A stretch of DNA of 64,000 nt from Paraburkholderia sp. IMGN_8 (lineage in GTDB: Bacteria > Pseudomonadota > Gammaproteobacteria > Burkholderiales > Burkholderiaceae). The translations under genes and the position numbers were made by a program. The stretch lies in NCBI RefSeq assembly GCF_038050405.1, contig NZ_CP150901.1, positions 1,364,001 through 1,428,000 on the forward strand, written 5' to 3'. Below the pieces are notes generated by a model. That model did not search any database. It was not told the DNA's origin and saw only the letters and a program-made list of their open reading frames with translations. Positions 28,098 to 37,003 of this stretch are shown piece by piece. The first letter of the stretch is position 1. Every line of letters starts with the position of its first letter.

Positions 28098-29075
28098 TCA
28101 GATGTGATCGTTCGTCGCCACGTCGATGCCGTAGATGGTCTTACTCTTCAACGGAGCATTGAAGGTCACGGCCGTGCGGGCGGCAGTGTCTACCCTGAGG
28201 TCGAAAACGTCCGGCCGTGCATAGTGGCCCACGACGTCAAGGTCGAACTTCCCACGTTCGCAGTCGTCGGAATCGATGTTTGCGAATAGCAGGCCTTCCG
28301 TATCGTGAAGTGGACCTGCAAGGATATCGCCCAGCGGCGACACGATGACGCTGCCTCCCTGAATGAGCACGGTTTCTGGGGCGTCGCCCTGGACGCACGC
28401 ATACTCATCTGGGGCATCGGCGCGAGTTGCGTACTGACACGCACTCAGCACGAAGCAACGCCCCTCGTATGCGATGTGGCGCATGGTCGCTTTCCAGATA
28501 TCCCGGTCGTCCACAGTAGGAGCACACCAGAGACGAATTCCTTGAGCGTATAGCGCACTCCGGAAGGAGGGCATGTAGTTTTCCCAGCAGATGGCAGCGC
28601 CGAACCGCCCATAAGGCGACTCTGCCAACTGGATTGTCGAACCGTCACCGCATCCCCAGATCAGTCGCTCGCTAGCGGTCGGCATTAGCTTCCGGTGCTT
28701 GCCGAGCAGCTGTCCGTCTGGTCCGAAGTACACTGCAGTACAAAACAGGGTACCTCCCTGGCGTTCAATAACGCCGACGACCAGATAGGCCTTCAAGGCC
28801 GCAGCGAAGCTCCCGATCCGGTCGGTCTCCGGGCCCGGAATCTCGATGGCACCCTGCCAGTAGCGCAGGAATTCGTCGCGTCCCTCTGCGGTGCGCGATC
28901 CGACCCTGGCACCAAAGTCCAGACCCTTGGGATAACCACCAATGTAAGCCTCGGGAAAGACAAGAAACTCAATGTCCTGTTTCTGCGCTTGCGCACACCA
29001 CATTTCCATGTCATCAAGCGTTTTAGGGGTATTGAAGATTTGGGAGCCGACTTGAGCGACTGCGACGCGAACCAT
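28098..29075 (-). CDS. Nitrilase, copy A
   Basis: 325-residue cytosolic carbon-nitrogen hydrolase of the true nitrilase branch, turning nitriles into carboxylic acids plus ammonia. The triad is visible: E42 (VFPEAYIGGYPKG), K129 (KHRKLMPT) and C163 (CWENYMPSFRSALYAQG). GLDFGARVGSRTAEGRDEF and IRLWCAPTVDDRDIW are characteristic of aromatic/aliphatic nitrilases, which assemble into spirals. ATG 29075 fits the conserved MVRVAVAQVG start. An ArgD-type aminotransferase follows by 100 bp. Copy B at 37.9 kb is highly similar over nearly its whole length, whereas the nitrilase at 47.5 kb is distant. Confidence 0.92.
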   Translation of the reverse strand: MVRVAVAQVGSQIFNTPKTLDDMEMWCAQAQKQDIEFLVFPEAYIGGYPKGLDFGARVGSRTAEGRDEFLRYWQGAIEIPGPETDRIGSFAAALKAYLVVGVIERQGGTLFCTAVYFGPDGQLLGKHRKLMPTASERLIWGCGDGSTIQLAESPYGRFGAAICWENYMPSFRSALYAQGIRLWCAPTVDDRDIWKATMRHIAYEGRCFVLSACQYATRADAPDEYACVQGDAPETVLIQGGSVIVSPLGDILAGPLHDTEGLLFANIDSDDCERGKFDLDVVGHYARPDVFDLRVDTAARTAVTFNAPLKSKTIYGIDVATNDHI

Positions 29076-30250
29076 GATTTCTTTCTCCTGTCAGACCAAC
29101 CGCCGGTCGGGACGAGTCGTCAACTATGACTTGAGTGGCGATCTTAAACACATCTGTGCGGAGCTGATAGAGACAGTTGACAGCAAAAATGCGAATGCAG
29201 GTATTAAACAGGAGTTTGCGTTTGACTATGCGACGGTTATCCGGTCTTTAATCGCCTGCAGTGACAAACTGCTGCGGTTGTTCTCTACGAATCTGCATCT
29301 ATACAAAGTCTGCCTGGTGTGCAGATAACCTAAGTTCCAATGCCGGGTAGACTCCGACCTATCCGCCGGCGTCGCTCTGGAATAGGCGCATAAGTTACTG
29401 GTGAGCAGGTCTAAACCTACAGAGCTTACGGTTCTCTAGTTATTGTGTGGCGTCTTTAGGACCAAGCCTCGACACGCATATACTGTCCGAGCTTTTTCAA
29501 CGACATAGCCCGAGCGTAGCGCTATGACATCGTTTGAGGGCGAACGCTCGACGGCGGGAAAAGACGCTCGGTGCTCCGAAAACGCAAGTTCAAGCTGCTT
29601 CTAGAGTATTTTTCAAGACGAAGTAAAGACCTACCGATTGACGTCCTCCCCGCCCTGAAGGACGGGGTCTCACGGCGCTGCCAGATGAATGTGCTCGAGA
29701 GCGATTCGAAGATCGACGCATGATTCGCGGCTGCTGGGAGCTATCTGAATCTGCTGCGCCAGATTACCCGGTATCTGCTTCTATACCTGAGGTTGTGGTT
29801 CGGCGAATAATGTTGTGAGACTCCCTCTATCCTTCGGCCCAAAAAGCATTGGGATAAGTGCGTGAGTTCCCGGGCATCACACCTGAACCCGCAAAGCTTG
29901 TTGTTTTCGGCCTGCAGGACACAAGCATGGAGTCCCGGCGCAGTGTGCCGGGCCTCTTCAAGTGGCTTGATAATCGCGCATTTATGCTGTGGCACACATT
30001 GAATCCGTCGGCTCATAAACGTCTACCTTCCTGCGGTCGGTTTCTCCTGGGCGGGTGTGGCGTTAATTTCAATTTGATCCGTGACAACAATAAGGTTTAA
30101 CGCCAGTTGTGTCGACGGACGAGCATGCGTGGAAGGGGCGACGCGGTACGAATTCGGGGTGGCGATAATTGCTTGCTGTTCCGGAATTGATGAGCATGCG
30201 GACATCTCGGCGCACGACGGTTTAAGGCGAAAATGATTCTGTAAAACCCA
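29076..30250. other. Intergenic stretch with a solitary IS200/IS605 end
   Basis: Nearly 1.2 kb without a convincing gene. A 52-bp IS200/IS605-type right end is at 29638-29689 (minus strand). The remainder has only short frames without motifs. The last ~100 bp should hold the left end of the IS630-type element that follows, but I could not fix its terminal repeat. Confidence 0.5.
29638..29689 (-). repeat. Solitary IS200/IS605-type right end (copy 1)
   Basis: The 52-bp segment recurs at 43571-43622 with one difference and, more diverged, at 63512-63563. Read on the minus strand it has a C-rich/G-rich hairpin (CCCCGTCC...GGGCGGGG) followed by AGGACGTCAA, the same terminus as the tnpB element at 33.8 kb. 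No tnpB lies beside it. Confidence 0.65.
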
Positions 30251-31111
30251 ATGAGAGAAGACGACGGTCGTAAGCTTTCGCATGAAGCGCTCGAACAAAT
30301 CCGGATCCACGCAGTCATGCGCGTCCAGGCTGGTGAGTCGCCAGGGAATGTCATTCGTGCGCTTGGATTCACCCGGCCGCGCATCTATGAATGGCTGGCA
30401 GCCTACCGCAGAGGCGGCATTGAGGCGTTGCGTTCCAAGCCGGTTCCCGGGCGCCCCATGAAGCTGTCCGTAGAAGATGTGAACTTCATATACGAAGCTG
30501 TGACTACCAAGACCCCAATGCAATTGGAATTCGAGTCTGCGTTGTGGTCGCGTGACATTGTGCGCGAACTGATCCGTCGCCATTTGGGGATCGGGATGTC
30601 GAAGAATTCAGTCGTTAGGCTGCTTAGTAAGCTCGGGCTTTCCGCACAACGGCCTTTGGCGCGCGCATATCATCGCGATCCTGAATTGACCGACACATGG
30701 ATGCGGGAGCAGTACCCGGCAATCGTGAAGAAAGCTAGGTCCGTCGGCGCACGGATCATGTTCGTGGATGAGTCGATGGTTCAGTCGGGCTGTCGCAGCG
30801 GGACGAGCTACGCAAAGAGGGGAAAAGCGTCGCTAGTCGGGGTAACGAATGGACGCTTCAAGGGTAATCTGATTTCGGTGATCAACTCTCACGGGGAAGT
30901 ACGCTTCATGTTTGCTGAAGGCCCGTTGAATGTCGAGGTATACGTCGACTTCGTGACGCGACTACTCCTTACCGAAGACGGCCCAATTTTTCTGATTGCA
31001 GATGGCCAGTCGATACATCAAACGAAGGCGGTTAAGCAGCTCGCTGCGCAGTCCGACGGTCGCTTGCACATGTTCCAGCTACCGCGTTATTCATCAAGCC
31101 ATGTATCTTGA
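30251..31111 (+). pseudogene. IS630-family transposase, C-terminally truncated
   Basis: 286 residues against about 340-350 for the family. The N-terminal HTH (ESPGNVIRALGFTRPRIYEWLAAYRRGGIEAL) and the DDE fold start (RIMFVDESMVQSG, GNLISVINSHGEVRFMF, IFLIADGQSIHQTKAV) are readable. Reading ends at FQLPRYSSSHVS, just where the family has LPPYSPxxNPxE with the third acidic residue, so the catalytic triad is incomplete. The break lies near 31095. The element is therefore dead by itself. It sits between nitrilase copy A and an AlaC-like gene. Confidence 0.8.
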
Positions 31112-31447
31112 TGGGCCGCCGTAGTGTCGTGAGTTAGAAGTTCGTAGAATCAATTCTCCGTTCTTTCCGGAATGACGAAGTGCTGGTCACCACGCCGCTC
31201 GAAATCGCGTAGGCTCGACGCGTTCGGGTTATTACAGAACATCGCCTGGTCCGCGAAAGTGGCTCGGCGCTGGAGCCGGCTTCACCGATAGTTAAGACGA
31301 GCACGGGCATCGTGACATTCATATGTGGAGCCGACCGTATCATTCATCAATTGCTGTGTTCACAGTTTCACCACATTGGCCGCTGTCGATGTGTTTTGCA
31401 GTAACGTCGCTCGGACGGATCCGGGCGCTTACGTCAAGGAAAATTTT
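31112..31447. other. Intergenic, no gene recognised
   Basis: 336 bp between the broken IS630 transposase and the AlaC-like start. The sequence is open in short frames only. The region likely holds the AlaC-like promoter. Confidence 0.4.
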
Positions 31448-32680
31448 ATGACTGTGCGTTCTGGCAAGCGCAACTTCGCGCGCATTGACCGACTTCCCCC
31501 TTACGTCTTCAACATTACCGCCGAACTCAAGCTCGCCGCCAGACGCCGCGGTGAGGACATCATCGATATGAGCATGGGCAATCCCGATGGCGCCACTCCG
31601 GCGCATATCGTGGCAAAGCTTAATGAGGTAGCTCTACGGCCCGACACGCACGGCTATTCGACGTCCAGAGGCATTCCGAGGCTACGTCGGGCAATTTCGC
31701 GGTGGTACGAAACGCGATACGGGGTGGACATCGATCCAGATAGCGAAACCATCGTTACGATCGGATCGAAGGAAGGTCTCGCCCACCTGATGCTCGCTAC
31801 GCTCGATCGTGGAGACACGGTCCTCGTGCCTGACCCAAGTTATCCAATTCACATCTATGGTGCGGTCATTGCTGGTGCAGATATCCGCTCTGTGCCGCTG
31901 ATTCCAGGCGTTGATTTCTTCGCTGAGCTTGAAAACGCGATTCGGGGCAGCTACCCGAAGCCGAAGATGATGATCCTCGGTTTTCCGTCTAATCCGACGG
32001 CGCAATGCGTCGAGCTCGATTTCTTTGAACGTGTGATCGAACTGGCGCGAAAGCACGATATTCTTGTTGTCCACGATCTCGCGTACGCGGACATTGTGTT
32101 CGATGGCTGGAAGGCTCCTTCAATCATGCAGATACCCGGTGCGAAGAACGTCGCTGTCGAGTTTTTCACGCTATCGAAGAGCTATAACATGGCGGGTTGG
32201 AGAATCGGCTTTATGGTCGGAAACGCTGACCTGGTTCATGCGCTTGCACGCATCAAGAGCTACCATGACTACGGTACGTTTACTCCGCTTCAAGTCGCCG
32301 CAATCGCTGCGCTTGAAGGTGACCAGCAATGTGTCATGGACATTGCTGCCCAGTATGAGAGCAGACGCAATGTCTTGGTCAAAGGGCTTAACGAAGCCGG
32401 ATGGTTGGTCGATCGGCCGAAAGCCTCAATGTATATATGGGCACGCATTCCGGAACCCTATAGTTCGCTGGGCTCGCTTGAATTTGCGAAGCGTCTGCTT
32501 GAAAAGGCGAAGGTGTCCGTATCACCCGGTATTGGATTCGGCGATTACGGCGATGGCTATGTGCGTTTTGCGCTGATCGAGAATGAGAGCCGCATTCGTC
32601 AGGCTGTACGGGGGATTAAGTCGATGTTCAAAGTCGATGGTCTGGTCAATCCGGCGACCGAGGTAACTCCGCTGGCGTGA
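31448..32680 (+). CDS. AlaC-type class I/II aminotransferase
   Basis: 410-residue fold-type I aminotransferase close to the glutamate-pyruvate/valine-pyruvate AlaC group. Motifs: [22 protein letters not shown] at the N-terminus, [68 protein letters not shown] with the PLP Asp, and [21 protein letters not shown] with the Schiff-base Lys. The start is the ATG at 31448 preceded by AGGA at 7 bases; the frame extends 40 codons further without conservation. Downstream is a tnpB fragment, so the gene sits isolated between transposon relics. It could supply alanine or exchange amino groups with keto acids produced in the nitrile island. Confidence 0.88.
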   Translation: MTVRSGKRNFARIDRLPPYVFNITAELKLAARRRGEDIIDMSMGNPDGATPAHIVAKLNEVALRPDTHGYSTSRGIPRLRRAISRWYETRYGVDIDPDSETIVTIGSKEGLAHLMLATLDRGDTVLVPDPSYPIHIYGAVIAGADIRSVPLIPGVDFFAELENAIRGSYPKPKMMILGFPSNPTAQCVELDFFERVIELARKHDILVVHDLAYADIVFDGWKAPSIMQIPGAKNVAVEFFTLSKSYNMAGWRIGFMVGNADLVHALARIKSYHDYGTFTPLQVAAIAALEGDQQCVMDIAAQYESRRNVLVKGLNEAGWLVDRPKASMYIWARIPEPYSSLGSLEFAKRLLEKAKVSVSPGIGFGDYGDGYVRFALIENESRIRQAVRGIKSMFKVDGLVNPATEVTPLA

Positions 32681-32702
32681 CGGCGCCGAACGGTTGAACT
32701 AA

Positions 32703-33773
32703 AGTGCAGGGTCTCCGGGCGGGGCCCGACGGCCCCGCCAGGCACGCGCGGTCAACTTTCTCTGGAACTACTGCAACGAGCTGTCGGTAAGGGCGTGGGA
32801 ACGGGAGCGGTGGTTCCTCTCGGGCTACGATTTTCATCCATTCACGAAGGGCGCCGGCAAGGCAGGACTTGACCTTCACTCGGGCACGATCCAGGCTGTC
32901 ACTGAAGAATATGCCACGCGCAGAAAGCAGGCCCGGAAGGTGAAACTGCGCTGGCGGTCGTCGCGTGGTGCGCGGCGTTCGCTGGGCTGGATACCCTTGA
33001 AGGGAAACGCAATCCGCTACCGCAACGGACAGCTGTTCATCGGCCAGATGGTCCTGTCGCTGTGGGACAGCTACGGCCTCGCGGGCTACGAACTCGGCGC
33101 CGGCAACATCAGTGAGGACTCACGTGGCCGGTGGTATATCAACATCTGCGGGAAGCTGGGCCCACAGCAGGGGCCGCGTCACAGAGAAGCAACGAGGTCC
33201 GTTGGCATTGATCTCGGGCTGAAGGATTTTGCTGCCTTGAGCGACGCACACGTGGTCGGTCCGGCGCGCCACTATCGCGAGCTTGAGGCTAAGCTTGCGA
33301 AGGCGCAGCGCGCGCGGAAGAAGGCTCGCGTGCGTGCGATTCACGCGAAAATAAAGAATTCCCGGAAAGATCAGCTGCATAAGCTTTCCACGGCGCTCGT
33401 GCAGGAGTATGGCGCCATCTTCATCGGCAACGTGAACGCTTCGGCGCTTGCGAAGACACGGATGGCGAAGTCCGTGCTCGACGGGGGCTGGAGTTCGTTC
33501 CGAACCATGCTGCAGTACAAGTGCGATTACGCGGGCGTGTGGTTCGATGAGGTCGATGAAGCGTATTCAACCTAGACCTGTAGCTGCTGTAAAAGGCGCA
33601 CAGGCCCGAAGGGCCTGGAGGGACTTGGAATGAGAGAGTGGGCCTGCCTCGAGTGTGGCGCGTGTCATCATCGCGACATCAATGCGGCAGACAACATTCT
33701 CGCGGCGGGACGTCGCCGTCTGGCAGTAGGAATCCCCGTCCTTCCCGCGCCCTGCGCGGCAGCCGCAGGCTGA
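32703..33773 (+). pseudogene. tnpB: IS200/IS605-family TnpB, 5'-truncated with amber stop
   Basis: Near-complete TnpB. The N-terminus is missing (the frame opens right after a TAA at 32700-32702), then QARAVNFLWNYCNELS, the RuvC-I strand VGIDLGLKDFAALS, IFIGNVNASALAKTRMAKSVLDGGW (RuvC-II region, with Asn where many relatives carry an acidic residue), and a TAG at 33573-33575 where relatives have Gln in YSTQTCSCC. The same frame continues with TCSCCKRRTGPKGLEGLG, CLECGACHHRD and INAADNILAAG, i.e. both zinc-ribbon cysteine pairs and the RuvC-III Asp, to the TGA at 33771-33773. Two lesions make an active nuclease unlikely. Confidence 0.8.
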
Positions 33774-33791
33774 GGGCGGGGAGGACGTCAA
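33734..33791 (+). repeat. Right end of the tnpB element
   Basis: CCCCGTCCTTC at 33734-33744 pairs with GGGCGGGGAGGAC beginning at 33774, ending in GTCAA. It overlaps the tnpB 3' end and shares its terminus with the solitary ends at 29.6, 43.6 and 63.5 kb, so it identifies those as IS200/IS605 right ends. Confidence 0.6.
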
Positions 33792-33842
33792 AATTAGGGC
33801 TTCATAAGATTGGCGTTTGAGCGCCTGAGAGTCCACCGCTAG

Positions 33843-33944
33843 ACGTGGATCGACGAGGAGCAATTGCTGACGCTCGCCAACCCGCTCGCGAAGAACGCCT
33901 ACGGGCGATATCTGAAAAACATTATTACGGACCAAGTTGCATGA
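33843..33944 (+). pseudogene. rfbA: rfbA 3' fragment
   Basis: Only the last ~33 codons of glucose-1-phosphate thymidylyltransferase remain (WIDEEQLLTLANPLAKNAYGRY, then LKNIITDQVA and TGA). A TAG lies directly in front. The stop overlaps the rfbC start (ATGA), as in intact rfbBACD operons. The rest was lost to the tnpB insertion or recombination near 33.8 kb. Confidence 0.75.
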
Positions 33945-34492
33945 CCATCCTAGTAACCGCTACGGCACTGCCTGAAGTCAAGATTATCGAGCCGAAAGTG
34001 TTCGGCGACGCGCGGGGTTTTTTCTTCGAAAGCTTCAATGCGAAGGAGTTCGCCGAGCAGGTCGAGACCGGCGTCGAGTTCGTGCAGGACAACCATTCGC
34101 GCTCCTCGAAAGGCGTGCTGCGTGGCTTGCATTATCAAATCCAGAACGCGCAGGGCAAGCTTGTGCGCGTGGTTGAAGGTGAAGTGTTCGACGTTGCTGT
34201 CGACATCCGCAAGAGCTCGCGGAATTTCGGCAAGTGGGTGGGCGTCACACTGTCGGTGGAGAACCATCAACAGTTGTGGGTGCCGCCTGGTTTCGCACAC
34301 GGGTTCGTCGTGTTGAGCGAATCGGCGCAGGTCCTCTACAAGACCACCGATTACTGGTTCCCTGAATACGAGCGCAGCATCGTCTGGAACGATCCCGCGG
34401 TCGGCATCGAGTGGCCGATTAACTTCGAGCCATTGCTGGCAGCGAAAGACGCAGCAGGCAAGCGTCTTACCGATACTGAAGTTTACGCCTAA
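33941..34492 (+). CDS. rfbC: dTDP-4-dehydrorhamnose 3,5-epimerase
   Basis: 183-residue cupin epimerase, full length, of the dTDP-L-rhamnose pathway for O-antigen or exopolysaccharide. Conserved: LPEVKIIEPKVFGDARGFFFESFN, FVQDNHSRSSKGVLRGLHYQ with the catalytic His at about residue 64, VVEGEVFDVAVDIR, LWVPPGFAHGFVVLSE, VLYKTTDYWFPEYERSI with the catalytic Tyr region, and IEWP. The start overlaps the rfbA remnant stop. Both neighbours of the normal operon are broken (rfbA fragment upstream, rfbD pseudogene downstream), so this intact gene is probably a stranded relic unless the genome has another rfb locus. Confidence 0.93.
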   Translation: MTILVTATALPEVKIIEPKVFGDARGFFFESFNAKEFAEQVETGVEFVQDNHSRSSKGVLRGLHYQIQNAQGKLVRVVEGEVFDVAVDIRKSSRNFGKWVGVTLSVENHQQLWVPPGFAHGFVVLSESAQVLYKTTDYWFPEYERSIVWNDPAVGIEWPINFEPLLAAKDAAGKRLTDTEVYA

Positions 34493-34503
34493 GGGGTTGC
34501 CGC

Positions 34504-34790
34504 ATGAGCGCACCTGATGCCAGGCGGACGATTCTCGTCAACGGTGTTAATGGTCAGGTTCGCTTCGAGCTCGTGCGTACGCTGCAAGGGCGTGGCAGCG
34601 TGGCAGCGTGGTCGCGGTCGACCGCGTCACGCTGGATCCGTCCAATCTGAATCAGGTCCGTGTCGTTGTTCGAGACGTGCGGCCTGCGCTGATCGTCAAT
34701 CGTTGTTAGCAGCGGATGGATGGCGGATAGAGCCGGCATTTGCGTTGAAGGTTGCCGATTTCGCAGACGGCATCGACACGCGAAGTTGTG
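34504..34790 (+). pseudogene. rfbD: rfbD (dTDP-4-dehydrorhamnose reductase) remnant
   Basis: Starts 11 bp after rfbC with MSAPDARRTILVNGVNGQV, the Rossmann start of RfbD. The frame breaks at a tandem 8-bp duplication, GGCAGCGT at 34594-34601 and 34602-34609. With one copy removed the sequence reads GRGSVVAVDRVTLDPSN and VVVRDVRPALIVN, as in the family. A stop follows within 30 codons, and later DNA keeps only weak resemblance. No C-terminal two-thirds is present. Confidence 0.72.
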
Positions 34791-34872
34791 CTGCAATATG
34801 CAATGGCAACTCGAAGGCTCCGATTCAGTGCCGGGAATGATGCGATCTATTGAGCGCCACGCGCTTACCGTA

Positions 34873-34925
34873 AGTTTGAAGGTGCATAAACCTGCACATG
34901 CAGATTGTCTTCGGCTACAAAACCC
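34873..34925 (+). repeat. Dispersed ~50-bp repeat (copy 1)
   Basis: GTTT.AA.GTGCA.AAA.CTGC.CATGCAGATTGT resembles the segment at about 40520-40580 read on the minus strand and, over its first half, 37268-37300. When translated, two copies give VHKxAHADC. Function unknown; possibly a transposon terminus. Confidence 0.3.
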
Positions 34926-35008
34926 TCAGGACAAAGGTTGGTAACCGAAGGGACGCTTCCCGTGAGCGTCCAGTGTTGAACGCCTCCTACCGGGCGGAGA
35001 GCAGTTGC

Positions 35009-35458
35009 CTATAATTGCAACGCCTCCATGTTCGAGAGAAACTTCATCCCATTGGACAGGCCGACAGCGCCCGCGAGTTCACCGCTCAGTAATGACGGGA
35101 GCAGACTCGCACGTAGCGCTGTATTCTCGCTTTGAAGCAGGCATTCGATGAACGCTCGCTGTCCCCAGAATACCAATGCCGCCGCCATTGAATCTTCAGT
35201 TATCGTCGCGATTGCGTCAATGGCATGCAGAATGGTTCCACCGGAACCGCCGATATCTGTCGGAACGCCGATACGGAACAGGCCCGCTTGTCCCAGTTGA
35301 GGGAGAACCTGTGAGGCGAGATGACGATCAAGATCGAGTTGTTCGGCTCGCGCCTGAAGCCAGGTCGAAACCTCACGAATCCGGAACCTGACGTGGGCTG
35401 GCTGATCCGTTAGCGGATGGACTCCAAAGTTGTCGTTCAGCATCACGTCGGTGTCCAT
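35009..35458 (-). pseudogene. Acyl-CoA-dehydrogenase-like flavoprotein, N-terminal fragment
   Basis: 149 residues, the helical N-terminal domain only. It reads VLPQLGQAGLFRIGVPTDIGGSGGTILHAIDAIA, then ALVFWGQRAFIECLL, GELAGAVGLSNGMKFLSNMEALQL and stop. The full-length relative at 44273-45409 continues after the same point (RFLTRMEPLQVTASEHG) for more than 200 residues, so the FAD-binding beta and C-terminal domains are missing. Its start overlaps the AhpD-like stop by 16 bases, an operon arrangement. Substrates for this family branch are not evident; DszC-like monooxygenases share the fold. It is inactive as it stands. Confidence 0.7.
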
Positions 35459-35940
35459 CGAAAATCCTGCAACTCAGCGTTCATTTCGTTCTGGGTGAGG
35501 TTATTCGCAAAATTGCAGAGGGTCGCGAGGCTCACACCCAGCTCTATCTCCAATGCGTTCGCTTCGGTCAGTCCCGCATTTCGAAACTCCTCGAGCGATT
35601 GACCGTCGACCGCTCCATGCATGGCAATGACAGACCTGGTGAATATCGCGATGGTGTTCAAGCGTGTGTCGCTGAGAGGCCTATTACCTCTGAAGGCAGT
35701 GACGAGATCTGACGCGAGGTCTGGTTTCTTAAGGGCTATTGCCGTATGTCCGGCTACGCAGCAGGCACAGCCATGTATGGTCGCAGCGGTAATCTGAACC
35801 ACTTCACGCTCGGCGAGCGTGAGCCCACATCGACCACTGATCTGGCCCAGTGTGAGGTATGCCTCAAGCGAGTCGCGCGCTTCTGTCAGCGATGCGACCA
35901 GGTTGGGCAGGGATCCATTGTTTGCAAGTGCAGTCCTCAA
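35443..35940 (-). CDS. AhpD/carboxymuconolactone-decarboxylase-family protein
   Basis: 165-residue all-helical AhpD-like protein. The redox CxxC is in HGCACCVAGHTAIAL, with the family's upstream Glu in LTLAEREVVQITAA and a following His. Family members reduce peroxides via lipoyl partners or act in related chemistry; the role here is unassigned. The gene overlaps the acyl-CoA-dehydrogenase-like start by 16 bases and is transcribed in the same direction as the truncated LysR gene upstream. The ATG at 35940 lacks a strong ribosome-binding site; no better start is visible. Confidence 0.8.
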   Translation of the reverse strand: MRTALANNGSLPNLVASLTEARDSLEAYLTLGQISGRCGLTLAEREVVQITAATIHGCACCVAGHTAIALKKPDLASDLVTAFRGNRPLSDTRLNTIAIFTRSVIAMHGAVDGQSLEEFRNAGLTEANALEIELGVSLATLCNFANNLTQNEMNAELQDFRWTPT

Positions 35941-36029
35941 ATATGACCGACCCGCTTCTGGTGCGGTCTCGATGGTGTGTGAGGGTAGACGACTCTAAAC
36001 CGGTCTTGGGCGTATATGGACACGTGCAC

Positions 36030-36179
36030 TCACAATTGATCGTCCTCGCCGAGATATGCGTAGCGGCCGTCACGCGCGCCCTTCAGCGCGTCTACGTCAG
36101 AAAGGAAGTGCGCGATCAGGCAGGTAGCCAATGCGCCAAAGGAAAGCGCACTGATCGAAGCGACGAAGAGGAGTTGCAT
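36030..36179 (-). CDS. 49-residue small membrane protein, unknown
   Basis: An open frame with a good ribosome-binding site (TAGGA, 6 bases before ATG). The product begins MQLLFVASISALSFGALATC, one hydrophobic helix of about 22 residues, followed by a charged tail (SDVDALKGARDGRYAYLGE...). No family recognised. It lies between the truncated LysR and the AhpD-like gene on the same strand. The typical small-protein layout and ribosome-binding site support it; conservation is untested. Confidence 0.5.
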   Translation of the reverse strand: MQLLFVASISALSFGALATCLIAHFLSDVDALKGARDGRYAYLGEDDQL

Positions 36180-36395
36180 ACCGAATCCTATCAAGTTTTT
36201 ACATGTTGGAATGGTAGACGGACCAGCGGAGGAATTGCAGAAGCAGTTGACGGAGAAACGATAGACGCAGCACTAAATATTCCGTTCATCGGCGGAAATT
36301 TGCGTGAATCTGAATCTGCTGCGCTTTTTTCAGGTGGCGACTGATACTTGTACAGCCTGTGGCTAACGTCCTACGGTGACATTGCATTGCTGACT

Positions 36396-36485
36396 GCGTA
36401 TTGGACACAGAGCGCGGCGGGACCTCAAAAGTATCTCGTCTGCAATGCGGACGAGGGTGACTCGGGCAACTCCGTGTTGGGTTGA
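36396..36485 (+). pseudogene. Formate dehydrogenase/NuoF beta-subunit fragment
   Basis: About 30 codons reading AYWTQSAAGPQKYLVCNADEG and DSGNS before a stop. KYLVCNADEGDSG is the FMN-site signature of NuoF and of NAD-dependent formate dehydrogenase beta subunits. No flanking homology is left. It lies antisense to, and supplies, the last codons of the truncated LysR gene. Confidence 0.6.
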
Positions 36486-37003
36486 ATGCGCTCAGGGGAA
36501 CTCGTCCAGGTGTAGTCAAGTTCACAAATCAGCTCGCTGGTGAGTTGGGTGCTTTCCGCTGGACCTGGAATAACTGCGAAATCGATCTCCCCGCGCTTCA
36601 GTTTTCTCTCGCAGCGAGCTGTGAAATCTACTTGTGGTTCGAGTACAAGCTCGGGGAAAAGCGATTGCACCCGGCGTACGAAGGCGGGAAACCATGTGGT
36701 CGCGACAAGCTCGCTGATACCAAATCGGCATATGCCCCGGAAGGTGCTGGAAGGTGTTACGTCGGTCCGTATCCGATTTTGAATCTCAAGCATATGGCGA
36801 GCATGTTCGATAAGGCGCTCGCCGGAGGCCGTCAGCAATGCACGCTGGCTCGATCGATTGAATAGGCGCGTGTCCAGCTCAGCCTCCAGCTCTGAGATGC
36901 GCTTGGACAACGTCGATGGCGTAAGGTGTAGACGAGTTGCTGCAGATGCAAAATTCCTCAACGTGGCTGTCCAATAAAAGGCTTCAAGTTGCTTCAGTGT
37001 CAT
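36425..37003 (-). pseudogene. LysR-family regulator, C-terminally truncated
   Basis: 192 residues instead of about 300. The HTH (LKQLEAFYWTATLRNFASAA, STLSKRISELEAELDTRLF) and the first lobe of the effector domain (GISELVATTWFPAFVRRVQ, FPELVLEPQVDFTARCERK) are intact. After LDYTWTSSPERIQP the reading runs into the antisense of a formate-dehydrogenase fragment and ends. Lobe II and the C-terminal closing strand are missing, so ligand response is probably lost, though DNA binding may remain. The start is ATG 37003 at the conserved MTLKQLEAF; a 19-codon extension upstream is less likely. Confidence 0.72.

Noticed and set aside
32715..32740. GC-rich hairpin after the AlaC-like gene as a terminator
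   Set aside because: No T-run follows, and the bases are part of the open tnpB reading frame.
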